Source: Clostridiales bacterium
GTDB lineage: Bacteria; Bacillota; Clostridia; Oscillospirales; QAMX01
Direction of reading: 5' to 3'
Assembly: GCA_003149835.1 (NCBI GenBank)
Contig: QAMX01000166.1
Coordinates: forward strand, 1 to 6,303
Length of the DNA: 6,303 nt
The position numbers and the translations under genes were made by a program. Positions 1 through 6,256 of the stretch are shown here, piece by piece (positions within the stretch are counted from its first letter, which is position 1; the number at the start of each line of letters is the position of its first letter). The notes beneath the pieces are model-generated. The model was not told the DNA's origin and did not search any database. It saw nothing but the letters and a program-made list of their open reading frames with translations.

Positions 1-20
1 CGCAGCGAAGCCAAGGCCAT
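1..20 (-). CDS. Possible first codons of the next minus-strand gene (partial)
   Basis: Just downstream of the hydrolase stop codon, an ATG on the minus strand at 20-18 opens a frame that stays open for six codons (Met-Ala-Leu-Ala-Ser-Leu) to the window edge. A GAGG that overlaps the hydrolase stop codon region lies upstream at a plausible distance, which would fit a closely spaced downstream gene. The stretch is too short to identify or confirm, and it could equally be untranslated sequence. Confidence 0.2.
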
Positions 21-30
21 GCGCCGCGCC

Positions 31-870
31 TCACAGGCGGTCGCTGATAAACCGGTACAGCCTGTCCTGAATGTCGGCGAAGGTGATATCCGGAGGCGGA
101 CAGTTTTTGACTTGGCCGAAGCTGTGATTTCCGTTGGCGACAGGAATCAGTTCGAAGGCCGCGCCGCGGCGCGCGTACTCCTCGCCGACCAGCAGCGGCT
201 GTCGCCTGTCCACGAGCGGATCCATCTGTCCGTGCACCGCGATGACGGCCGGAAGCGGCGCATGGACAGGGAGCGCTTTCAGATATGTAATCGGACTGGC
301 CGGCGCGTACAGAGCCTCCCAGCGCGAGCGATCCGCGCCGAGAAAGCCGTCGTAGCACATCATCAGCCCCTTCTGCTCTCTGACGCAGAGGTTCTTTTCC
401 AAATCCGTCGGTCCGCACAGGTCGGCGACGCAACGGATCTTCGGCAGGCGCGGATAGACGCCGCGCGTCTCTCCAAAGCGTTCGGCGGCAAACGCGAGCA
501 TCAGCGCAAGGTGCCCGCCCGCCGAAATGCCGCCGGTCATTGTCCGGCTCAGATCAAAGAGATATTCCTCCGCGTGCGCGGCAAAATACCGCAGCGCGTC
601 CGCGCAGTCGTCGACGGGCGCGGGAAACGTCACGCCGCCGGTGCAGAGCCGGTACTGGATGGAGACGACGGCTACGCCGTCGGCCAAAAGCCGGTCGCAC
701 AGGCGCGCGCAAAGCGTCGGCTCGCTCCTGTCTCCCCCGACCCATCCGCCGCCGTGCGTATAAAACCAGACGGGCGACGGCGCGCGCCTTTCCCCCGACG
801 GCAGATACACGTCGGCGGACAGCGAAACGCCGCCGCTCTCTTTGTAAACGACTGTCTTCGTGATTGTCAT
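31..870 (-). CDS. Alpha/beta hydrolase, HSL-type esterase/lipase-like (279 aa)
   Basis: This is a cytoplasmic serine hydrolase of the alpha/beta fold that probably cleaves a carboxylic ester or related acyl bond. The natural substrate cannot be read from the sequence. The oxyanion-hole motif HGGG is at residues 39-42, preceded by a beta strand (PVWFYT). The nucleophile elbow GISAG is at 114-118, with Ser116 as nucleophile. Asp217 in HGQMDP and His249 in NGNHSFG complete the catalytic triad in the right order and spacing. HGGG plus GxSAG is the signature of the hormone-sensitive-lipase (HSL, esterase family IV) branch, and the length is normal for it. No signal peptide is seen. I chose the ATG at 870 because the fold begins there (MTITKTVVYK) and a GGTGG lies 4 nt upstream. 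A longer reading to 1014 adds 48 Arg/Gly-rich residues that run through hairpins and look non-coding. The gene sits 211 bp beyond the TraB-like gene behind terminator-like structures, so it is probably expressed separately. Confidence 0.92.
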   Translation of the reverse strand: MTITKTVVYKESGGVSLSADVYLPSGERRAPSPVWFYTHGGGWVGGDRSEPTLCARLCDRLLADGVAVVSIQYRLCTGGVTFPAPVDDCADALRYFAAHAEEYLFDLSRTMTGGISAGGHLALMLAFAAERFGETRGVYPRLPKIRCVADLCGPTDLEKNLCVREQKGLMMCYDGFLGADRSRWEALYAPASPITYLKALPVHAPLPAVIAVHGQMDPLVDRRQPLLVGEEYARRGAAFELIPVANGNHSFGQVKNCPPPDITFADIQDRLYRFISDRL

Positions 871-888
871 TTGACCACCGCTTTCTGC

Positions 889-902
889 CGGGCGTTGGCC
901 CG
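889..902 (-). promoter_or_regulatory. Small hairpin in hydrolase leader
   Basis: A perfect 5-bp GC stem (889-893 pairs with 898-902) with a 4-nt loop. On the minus strand it lies directly after a run of five Ts and before the GGTGG ribosome-binding site (875-879) of the hydrolase. It could affect translation initiation or be incidental in GC-rich DNA. Confidence 0.4.
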
Positions 903-903
903 A

Positions 904-929
904 AAAATCGCCTGTGCGCCGGTACAGGC
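904..929 (-). terminator. Terminator-like or attenuator hairpin before the hydrolase gene
   Basis: On the minus strand an 8-bp stem (929-922 with 917-910, one G-U-type pair) closes a 4-nt loop. It is followed after two bases by TTTTT and then CGGG. Stem plus U-tract in this direction is the shape of an intrinsic terminator. It lies 40-60 bp upstream of the hydrolase start, so it is either a backup terminator for the TraB-like transcript or a leader attenuator for the hydrolase. I see no clear promoter between it and the stronger hairpin at 999-1033, so the backup role is slightly more likely. Confidence 0.45.
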
Positions 930-933
930 TGTG

Positions 934-948
934 GAAACGTCGCGTTTC
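934..948. repeat. Short perfect inverted repeat
   Basis: GAAACG (934-939) and CGTTTC (943-948) form a perfect 6-bp inverted repeat around a 3-nt centre. It lies immediately upstream, in minus-strand terms, of the terminator-like hairpin at 904-929. It could be part of a folded leader RNA or a protein-binding half-site pair, and no function can be assigned. Confidence 0.4.
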
Positions 949-994
949 GCCGTCCGGCCGCTCTCCGCCGCCGCGCACAGATAGAGGATAACGC

Positions 995-1033
995 AAAACG
1001 CCGCGCAGCGGCAAGGAAATCCGCTGCGCGGCG
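995..1033 (-). terminator. Probable intrinsic terminator of the TraB-like gene
   Basis: A perfect 13-bp, almost wholly G/C stem (999-1011 pairs with 1021-1033) closes a 9-nt loop. On the minus strand it is followed by TTTT (998-995) and lies about 50 bp after the TraB-like stop codon. The U-tract is short, so termination may be partial, but the stem is the strongest in the window. On the plus strand the stem is followed by seven As, so it would not terminate there. Together with 871-1081 as a whole, this is the only long gap between genes in the left half of the window, and it holds hairpins rather than coding sequence. Confidence 0.6.
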
Positions 1034-1060
1034 AAAAAAAGCGGAATTTGCTAAAACGGC

Positions 1061-1074
1061 GGCGCAGCAGCGCC
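1061..1074 (-). repeat. Small GC hairpin after the TraB-like stop codon
   Basis: GGCGC (1061-1065) and GCGCC (1070-1074) form a perfect 5-bp stem with a 4-nt loop, starting 7 bp past the TraB-like stop codon. On the minus strand it is followed by GCCG and then TTTT. It could act in tandem with the stronger hairpin at 999-1033 in 3'-end formation or protection. Confidence 0.35.
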
Positions 1075-1081
1075 TTTCATG

Positions 1082-2077
1082 TCAGCGCTGTTCCACGGTA
1101 TAGCCGGCGCGTTCCAAGGCCGCGACAAGTCCCGTTTCGCCGACCATATGCCCGGCTCCGACGATATAAAAGCAGACCTCTCCGCTTTCAAGCAGTTCGA
1201 CTGCCTGATCCGCCATTCCGGCATTGCGCTCGTCGATCATCGAGACGGTATATTCCTCGTACAGAAGCCGTTCTTCGTCCGTCAGCCCTTCCGGTTCTTC
1301 GAGCATATAGAGGCTGAACGCCTCAAAGTCGCCGTTTTTCCAAACCTCGTAGAGCGTCAGCAGTTCCTGCACCTGCCGCTGCCTGTCCTCGACCGCCGTT
1401 CTGAGGAGCAGCGCCGACAGCTCGTCGGAAAATCCCGTCAGCATTTCGTACTGCATGCGAGCGGATTCGAGCTCATAAACGCGCATGTCCCGCTCATGCG
1501 CCAGCGAGAGAAAATAGCGGTCAACGCCGTAGTCCTCGCTTAGCCCCGCCGCGTCCGAGGTCATCAGGTCGAGCATTGAACTCCACATCGCCGGCTTCAT
1601 GTAGTCATAGGTAAAGCTATACATCTGGTTCTCACTGAGCAGGGCCTTGGCCGCCTCGTATACGTCCTGCGGAAGATGATCGCGGATCGTCGAACCGTCG
1701 GCATAGATCATCAGCTTCGACAGCTCGGTCATCTCGGCCAGATCGGCTTCCAGCGCGACAATGTCGGCCTCCACGGCGAGCACGTCGGCGCTGTAAAAAG
1801 CGTCCGTTACGAGCTCCGGCATCGGGTAGATCGTCTCATCAGCGGTATGAATGGAGCCGAGCAGATACAGCGTTCCGCCGTCCTGCGAGTCGGTGACCTC
1901 CCAGAACAGCAGTCCGCTCCCCTCATCCTCCGGCCGCAGAGTTTCGCCGCTGTGTTCCGTCTGCCGTGTTGTCGTCCCTGTCTGCTGCGCCCGCTCCACC
2001 GTACACGCGGGCAGCGCCGTTATCAAAATCAGACAGAGCATCACGCAGAGCAGGACGGGGCTATGGCGTTTGCGCAT
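1082..2077 (-). CDS. TraB/GumN-family lipoprotein (331 aa)
   Basis: A predicted membrane-anchored extracytoplasmic protein of the TraB/GumN family, a fold proposed to be related to the TIKI metalloproteases. The biochemical activity of most bacterial members is unknown. A basic N-terminus, a hydrophobic stretch (about 8-22) and the lipobox ALPAC, with Cys25 as lipid-modified residue, indicate a type II signal peptide. A low-complexity Thr/Gln/Glu linker (30-55) follows. Family landmarks are GTLYLLGSIH (68-77), VEAD (102-105), GVDRYF (184-189), YELES (201-205), the DERN motif (282-285) and GAGHMVGETGL (307-317), so both His-containing motifs are intact. The protein is acidic and of usual family length. 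I chose the ATG at 2077 because AGGAG lies 4 nt upstream and the signal peptide begins there. A start at 2125 would overlap spoIIR. The gap to spoIIR is 17 bp and this gene's ribosome-binding site lies in it, so the two genes are probably co-transcribed. Confidence 0.93.
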   Translation of the reverse strand: MRKRHSPVLLCVMLCLILITALPACTVERAQQTGTTTRQTEHSGETLRPEDEGSGLLFWEVTDSQDGGTLYLLGSIHTADETIYPMPELVTDAFYSADVLAVEADIVALEADLAEMTELSKLMIYADGSTIRDHLPQDVYEAAKALLSENQMYSFTYDYMKPAMWSSMLDLMTSDAAGLSEDYGVDRYFLSLAHERDMRVYELESARMQYEMLTGFSDELSALLLRTAVEDRQRQVQELLTLYEVWKNGDFEAFSLYMLEEPEGLTDEERLLYEEYTVSMIDERNAGMADQAVELLESGEVCFYIVGAGHMVGETGLVAALERAGYTVEQR

Positions 2078-2094
2078 GCGTCTCCTCTCCGTTT

Positions 2095-2754
2095 CTAAAA
2101 AAGATTTTTGATGTATGCCCACCATTCGAGCAGCTTAAAACGGATGGCGACGTCGGGAGCCTGTGAAGTGATGATCCGCCATTCTCCGTCGGAGAACACG
2201 GCTTCGCTGCGCAGATTTTCCATGACCGCGCTCGAAGTGCAGAGCGGCGGGAACATGACGCACCACCAGTTTTGACCCTGCGCGTCGCCGATCGCTACGC
2301 GCAGAGCCGTGTATTCGCCGGCCGGCAGTGAAAAACCGTCGTAATGCCGGTCGGGAAACAGCTCTTCGCCGAGCGTCACGGTCACCGGACGGTCGCAGCC
2401 CCGCGCTTTCAGTTCCGCCTCGGCGGTCGCGGCGATCTCGTCAAGCCGCGACGCAAAGTAGCCGTACGCTTCGCTTGCACTTTGAATGTCCGACAGGTCG
2501 GCAAAATACGCCTCCATCAGCCGGTCGCGCACCGCGAGCTTTAAGGCCTGATCTTCCTCCGAATCGGACTGCGCGACGATGTGCAGGCGGATCATCTTGT
2601 CGGCGATTGCGCGCTGCTGGCCGGCGGCGACAAACGCCGCGTAAACGAGCAGAATCAGAACGCCGAGCACGGCCGAAAGCTCCAAGCGGAGCAGCGCGGA
2701 CGCGCGCAGGCGTTGCCAAAGCGAGGGTTTCCGGGCGATCATATAGGGATTCAT
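2095..2754 (-). CDS. spoIIR: Stage II sporulation protein R (219 aa)
   Basis: In Bacillus, SpoIIR is made in the forespore under sigma-F. It crosses into the space between the two cells and activates the SpoIIGA protease, which processes pro-sigma-E in the mother cell. The family signature is plain here: IRLHIVAQSDSEEDQALKLA (55-74) followed by VRD, LPAGEYTALRVAIG (143-156) and GQNWWCVMFPPLC (160-172). A single membrane or signal segment spans about 25-45 after a 23-residue basic N-terminus. That N-terminus is long for a classical signal peptide, so the protein may stay anchored. The protein ends in a Trp/Lys-rich tail. Length is close to that of characterised homologues. The ATG at 2754 has GGAGG 7 nt upstream (2766-2762). 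An in-frame upstream start at 2784 lacks such a site. The gene follows the MATE gene after 57 bp and precedes the TraB-like gene by 17 bp. I am confident of the family. Confidence 0.97.
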   Translation of the reverse strand: MNPYMIARKPSLWQRLRASALLRLELSAVLGVLILLVYAAFVAAGQQRAIADKMIRLHIVAQSDSEEDQALKLAVRDRLMEAYFADLSDIQSASEAYGYFASRLDEIAATAEAELKARGCDRPVTVTLGEELFPDRHYDGFSLPAGEYTALRVAIGDAQGQNWWCVMFPPLCTSSAVMENLRSEAVFSDGEWRIITSQAPDVAIRFKLLEWWAYIKNLF

Positions 2755-2767
2755 GGCGATTCCTCCG

Positions 2768-2789
2768 TCTGTTTTGCTTGTCAAACAGA
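2768..2789 (-). repeat. Inverted repeat in the spoIIR 5' leader
   Basis: TCTGTTT (2768-2774) and AAACAGA (2783-2789) are perfect 7-bp arms around an 8-nt centre. The element lies between the promoter candidate and the GGAGG site of spoIIR. No T-run follows on the minus strand, so it is not a good terminator for the MATE gene. It could be a leader hairpin that stabilises the mRNA or an operator. Confidence 0.45.
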
Positions 2790-2817
2790 GGATACCCGCC
2801 CAGAAACAGGCTTATAC
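2789..2817 (-). promoter_or_regulatory. Candidate sigma-F/G-type promoter of spoIIR
   Basis: On the minus strand GTATA (2817-2813) is followed after 15 bp by GGGTATCCT (2797-2789). The first element matches the GTATA-like -35 of forespore sigma factors. The second fits the GG..A...T skeleton of their -10 element, with two mismatches. It lies 35 bp before the spoIIR start, and its -35 overlaps the MATE stop codon. Known biology (spoIIR is a sigma-F gene in Bacillus) supports the assignment, but it rests on visual matching only. Confidence 0.45.
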
Positions 2818-4230
2818 GTCCGGTTCAGCTGATTTTGCAATTTCCGGCTCCGCATCCGTTTTCAGCCGTTTCAGCGTCAGGATGCGCGGAATATAGAAGG
2901 CCGAGCGCACGACCCAGTCCAGACCCATGGCGAGGTTCAGCCCGAACGGACCCATATTCAGCTTGACGCCGAGCAGCCACGCGCCGACGACACGGACAAT
3001 CCACATGCTGGGAATGGAAACCAGGGTGACAAACTTGACGTCGTCGACGGCGCGCAGGCCTCCGGCGGTGACAAACGCCGTGGGCCACGACAGCGGGATC
3101 ATCACCAGATAAAGCCGCACAATGCTGACGGCGATCGGTTTGGCTTCGGCGCTCGGCTGATAGGCCGACACGAGATACGGAGCGAACCAATAGAGCGCAA
3201 CGCTCAGACCGGCCAGCATGGCGACGGCGATCAGCGTACATTTCATCAGGTTTCGGCGCGCCTCGCGCCGCTCTCCGGCGCCGTAGCATTGACCGGCCAC
3301 GGTTGTGGCGACGACATTGAAGGAGTTGCCGGGAATACAGATCAGACCGAACATCGAGCCTGCGATCGTATTTGCAGAGATCGCCGCCGTCGCCATCCGG
3401 GCGACAAAGATCGAGACGATCAGGCGGCCGCCCTGAAACAGCGCCGTATCCAGCCCCGACGGGAGACTGATATTGAGCACCGGTTTCAAAATCCGCCCGG
3501 TAAAGCGCAGGTTCTCCCAGCGGAACACATAGCGCCCGTACTTGTGCAGCGTTGCCGCCACCATCATCAGCGTCCCAACAATCCGCGCAATCAGCGTCGC
3601 AAGCGCCGCGCCGGCGACACCCATGTGAAAGCCGTAAATAAAGACCGCGTTCAGCGCGATGTTGATAATGTTGACCCAAAGGGAAATCAGCATCGGCGTG
3701 CGGGTGTTGCCGCTGCCGCGGAAAATCCCGGTGAGGATAATCATCAGCGCAAAAAACGGATAGCTTGCGCCCGTCACCTTAAAATAAACCAGCGCATCCG
3801 ACCGAACGGCCGTCTCAACCTTCGGATACAACAGGTCGAAAATCGGCGCGCCGAACAAAATCACCATCAGTCCAATCAGGGTCATGATCAGCGTCATCAG
3901 CGCGCTCGACTGGCCGACCGTCTTATGGATGCCATCGTCGTCGCGCCGGCCCGAAAGCTGGGCGATAACGACCGTCGTGCCGGTTGCGATCGCGGTAAAA
4001 ATCTGGATAAACATATTGTTGATCGTATCGATCAGCCCGACCGCGCTGACGGCAGCGTCGCCGACGCTGCTGACCATGATCGTATCCGCGATACCGACTG
4101 TCGACGCCAGCGTCTGTTCGATTAAAACCGGCCACAGCAGCAAAAAAATCGCCCGGTTGTCGAAAATCGGTTTTCTCTTTTCTAACTCTGTTCGCTCCAT
4201 GAAAATCTCTTTCATCCGCTTCCCATTCAT
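2812..4230 (-). CDS. MATE-family efflux transporter (up to 472 aa)
   Basis: A cytoplasmic-membrane exporter of the multidrug and toxic compound extrusion family, which typically moves cationic compounds or drugs outward in exchange for Na+ or H+. The substrate here is unknown. The protein is hydrophobic throughout, with about 12 predicted helices in two halves. The first helix holds FLLLWPVLIEQTL (29-41), followed by the typical VGIADTIMVSSVG (45-57). Each half has the family's repeat of a helix ending in Gln followed by a Gly/Arg loop: VVIAQLSGRRD in the N half (about 87-97) and TTVAGQCYGAGERREA in the C half (about 309-324). IFRGSGNTRTPM (169-180) is also characteristic. Length is normal. 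Start choice is uncertain: ATGs at 4230, 4215 and 4200 are all in frame. The AGAGA before 4230 and the AAAGAG before 4200 are both modest ribosome-binding sites, and the shortest version still keeps 18 residues before helix 1. It lies 108 bp after the LTA-synthase-like gene. Confidence 0.93.
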   Translation of the reverse strand: MNGKRMKEIFMERTELEKRKPIFDNRAIFLLLWPVLIEQTLASTVGIADTIMVSSVGDAAVSAVGLIDTINNMFIQIFTAIATGTTVVIAQLSGRRDDDGIHKTVGQSSALMTLIMTLIGLMVILFGAPIFDLLYPKVETAVRSDALVYFKVTGASYPFFALMIILTGIFRGSGNTRTPMLISLWVNIINIALNAVFIYGFHMGVAGAALATLIARIVGTLMMVAATLHKYGRYVFRWENLRFTGRILKPVLNISLPSGLDTALFQGGRLIVSIFVARMATAAISANTIAGSMFGLICIPGNSFNVVATTVAGQCYGAGERREARRNLMKCTLIAVAMLAGLSVALYWFAPYLVSAYQPSAEAKPIAVSIVRLYLVMIPLSWPTAFVTAGGLRAVDDVKFVTLVSIPSMWIVRVVGAWLLGVKLNMGPFGLNLAMGLDWVVRSAFYIPRILTLKRLKTDAEPEIAKSAEPDV

Positions 4231-4286
4231 TTTTTATCTCTGTTTTCCGTCGTTCCGAAAGTCTCTCCGCGATATCTGCTCCTTTC

Positions 4287-4317
4287 CGGATCAAACGCGG
4301 CGCTTTTGATCCGCCGC
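4287..4317 (-). promoter_or_regulatory. Two interleaved, mutually exclusive hairpins before the MATE gene
   Basis: On the minus strand the order of elements is A-B-A'-B'. A is GCGGCG (4317-4312) and pairs with CGCCGC (4302-4297). B is CGGATCAAA (4313-4305) and pairs with TTTGATCCG (4295-4287). The second stem is 9 bp plus two inner G-C pairs after one mismatch. The two stems share bases at 4312-4313 and cross each other, so both cannot form completely. Neither is followed by a good T-run. As DNA, GATCAAA-N9-TTTGATC is also a plausible operator for a repressor of the transporter gene, 57 bp upstream of its first ATG. Confidence 0.5.
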
Positions 4318-4338
4318 TTCTTCTATCCCATCGCCGGC

Positions 4339-6123
4339 CTATTGTCCGGCTGAAAACGCTCTGCCGATCAAACGGTCATATGTGAGCGTATCTAAAAGCG
4401 GGTCGGTCAAGGACGCGTCCTGCGTATACGGCGTGGTATAGACCGGTTCGGCGGCGGCGTGCGCCAGAAACGCCGCGCTGACCGCCGGCAGCGTCTCGGG
4501 ATTGGAGAGCGCCAGCAGGAGGTGCGGCAGATAAAACAGCGACACGTCGCCCTCTATATGCGCCGACGGGTCCAGCTCGTAGTTTGCGTAGAGGAAATAT
4601 CTCTGCCTATACAGGTCGGCGCAGTTCGTCTCGTTGATATTCAGCTGTTCGTAGAGGTTTCCGTCCAGCCCGAAAAACGGAAAATGATCGCCGACATACA
4701 AAACGATCGTGTTCTCCCCCAAGCCGTCCAGCCCGCTGCGGAAATCGGCCAGCGCTTCATCGGTATGAGCGACGCCTTGCAGATAATAGGCCAACTCGTC
4801 GACACCATTCTCCGCTTCATAATAATACGGCTGATGGTTCTGCATGGTCGTCACGAAAAGAAAGACGGGCTGCTGTTCCTCGCGGAGAATCGAGAGAGCG
4901 CGTTCAAAGCAGAGCGAATCCTCCGCGCGGTTATGAAACAGCCTGTCGCCGATATCCAAATCGTCTTCAAAGAGCAGCCGGTCAAAGCCAAAAATCGGAT
5001 AGACGTTGCTCCTGTCGTAAAAATCGCTCTGATACGGGTGCATATACACCGTTTTATAGCCTCTGGCGGCAAACAGCGCCGGGATTCCTTCGACCGTATC
5101 GCGTTCGATCACACTGTGCGGCACAATCGGGTCGTTAATAGAGGCGACGGGCAAGCCTGTCAGCAGCTCAAATTCGCTGCGGCCGGTATAACCGCCGAAA
5201 GTCGGCACGACGGCAAAGCCGGAAAGCCCGTCGGCACAGATCGCGTCAAACGCCTCATAGCAGGCGTTGTCGGCGACCCCTTCGCCAAGCATCCGGAAGT
5301 CCGCGTAGGATTCGTTCATGACAATGACGACGTTCGGCCGGCCGCCTTGCTGTCCTGGCGCTTTAAAATCCGTTTCCAGCAGCTTGGCAACCGCCTCCGC
5401 GTCGTATGATTCCGGTTCTTCAATATGCTTCGACAGCATCAGCGACAGCTCGCTGGCCCAGAAGGCGAGCAGATTGTTGTTGTCAAATTTTGCGTTTGCC
5501 GTAAACGTGTTGACCGAACTGCGGTCGTCCACATCGAAAGCGGCGAGAATCGTCGAGGAGATCGGCGTCGCTAATGTAACGGCAATGGCCGCGATACAGG
5601 CCAGAGAAATCAACGAGCGGAAGCGAAACCGCATCCGCATCCGCGCGCCCATACAAAAAAGAACCAGGATATAGGCGATCAGCAGCACGGCGCTGACTGC
5701 AAGGATCGGCGTCAGCCGCAGCTGCGCCATGCCGGCGACGGCCGTCAGTTTCCCGGCGAGCGCCAGATCCTGCGGGATCAGGTGACTGCCGCTGACGTCA
5801 AACTTAAAAAATTCGACGCAGGAGAGAATAAAAAAAACCGCGCCCACGCCGGTCGCCGCAATCCACGTCTGCTTCACCAGCGCCAGTACCGCAAGGAAAA
5901 TCGCGCCGATCATAAAGATGTCGAACAAAAAGACCCCGCTGCGGTAAAGGATAAAATCAAACAGCTCACGAAAGCTCTGCAACTGGTTGAGTTCAGCAAG
6001 GAAAACGAGAAACACCGGAAAGAGCGACGTAAGAATATTATTCATTTTTTTATATTTTTCGGCCGCTTTTTCCCTGTTTTCCCTTTTAAAAAAGCGGCAA
6101 ACGTTCTGCATTTGCTGTTTCAT
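4339..6123 (-). CDS. LTA synthase family membrane sulfatase-fold enzyme (594 aa)
   Basis: A membrane-anchored enzyme with an extracytoplasmic alkaline-phosphatase/sulfatase-fold domain. Relatives (LtaS, and phosphoglycerol transferases of the MdoB type) move glycerol-phosphate from phosphatidylglycerol onto glycolipid or glycan at the outer face of the membrane. Five hydrophobic helices occupy about 29-46, 60-83, 88-108, 138-158 and 170-192, as in LtaS. The catalytic domain starts near PNVVIVMNES (263-272). Expected active-site residues are present: Glu271 and Asp479-His480 (VGDH) as Mn-type metal ligands, Thr313 in GGYTGRSEFELLTG (310-323) as nucleophile, and His362, Arg371 and His430 (TTMQNHQPY) as likely substrate ligands. 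The EFELLTG version is common in clostridial members whose product is not established, so polymer synthesis should not be assumed. I chose the ATG at 6123, which has GTGAGG with its GAGG 8 nt upstream. The GTG at 6177 adds 18 polar residues and has no such site. A strong promoter lies about 70 bp upstream. Confidence 0.93.
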   Translation of the reverse strand: MKQQMQNVCRFFKRENREKAAEKYKKMNNILTSLFPVFLVFLAELNQLQSFRELFDFILYRSGVFLFDIFMIGAIFLAVLALVKQTWIAATGVGAVFFILSCVEFFKFDVSGSHLIPQDLALAGKLTAVAGMAQLRLTPILAVSAVLLIAYILVLFCMGARMRMRFRFRSLISLACIAAIAVTLATPISSTILAAFDVDDRSSVNTFTANAKFDNNNLLAFWASELSLMLSKHIEEPESYDAEAVAKLLETDFKAPGQQGGRPNVVIVMNESYADFRMLGEGVADNACYEAFDAICADGLSGFAVVPTFGGYTGRSEFELLTGLPVASINDPIVPHSVIERDTVEGIPALFAARGYKTVYMHPYQSDFYDRSNVYPIFGFDRLLFEDDLDIGDRLFHNRAEDSLCFERALSILREEQQPVFLFVTTMQNHQPYYYEAENGVDELAYYLQGVAHTDEALADFRSGLDGLGENTIVLYVGDHFPFFGLDGNLYEQLNINETNCADLYRQRYFLYANYELDPSAHIEGDVSLFYLPHLLLALSNPETLPAVSAAFLAHAAAEPVYTTPYTQDASLTDPLLDTLTYDRLIGRAFSAGQ

Positions 6124-6191
6124 TCGTTCAGCCTCACGTTCTTCGCCTGAGATTTTCGCCCGTGTTCGGCGACACACAAATATATAAAGGT

Positions 6192-6220
6192 ATTATAGCA
6201 TATCCGCACGTACATTTCAA
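6192..6220 (-). promoter_or_regulatory. Sigma-A promoter of the LTA-synthase-like gene
   Basis: On the minus strand TTGAAA (6220-6215; one mismatch to TTGACA) is separated by exactly 17 bp from a perfect TATAAT (6197-6192). A TG one base upstream of the -10 adds an extended -10 element. Transcription should start near 6185, giving a leader of about 60 nt before the ATG at 6123. This is the strongest promoter seen in the window and points to vegetative expression of the gene, possibly reading on into the MATE gene. Confidence 0.85.
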
Positions 6221-6256
6221 GCGCGACCCTCGCCGGCCGGTACTGCGCCTGTAAGA

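Noticed and set aside
19..984. Long plus-strand open frame of 321 codons
   Set aside because: It is antisense to the hydrolase gene, has an Arg/Ala-rich composition with no recognisable domain, and the opposite strand carries a complete catalytic triad. GC-rich codon usage creates such shadow frames.
871..1014. N-terminal extension of the hydrolase by 48 residues
   Set aside because: The extension is Arg/Gly-rich with no domain, passes through several hairpins and part of the terminator, and the ATG at 870 has its own ribosome-binding-like site.
2078..2125. Longer start for the TraB-like protein overlapping spoIIR
   Set aside because: It would put 16 polar residues ahead of an otherwise canonical lipoprotein signal peptide and ignore the AGGAG located 4 nt before the ATG at 2077.
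3289..4125. Long plus-strand open frame of 278 codons
   Set aside because: It is antisense to the MATE gene and is extremely rich in Arg, Asp, Asn and Gln, as expected from the complement of hydrophobic codons.
3923..4294. Minus-strand open frame of 123 codons beginning upstream of the MATE gene with an AAAGGAG nearby
   Set aside because: It uses a TTG start inside the palindrome and then overlaps the MATE gene in another frame. The AAAGGAG lies inside the frame rather than ahead of it, and the product shows no recognisable domain.
4459..5409. Long plus-strand open frame of 316 codons
   Set aside because: It lies wholly antisense to the LTA-synthase-like catalytic domain, and I recognise no family in it. 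It looks like a shadow frame.
6156..6172. 5-bp hairpin in the leader of the LTA-synthase-like mRNA
   Set aside because: The stem TCGCC/GGCGA is short and isolated, with no T-run and no overlap with the ribosome-binding site, which is what chance would give in GC-rich DNA.
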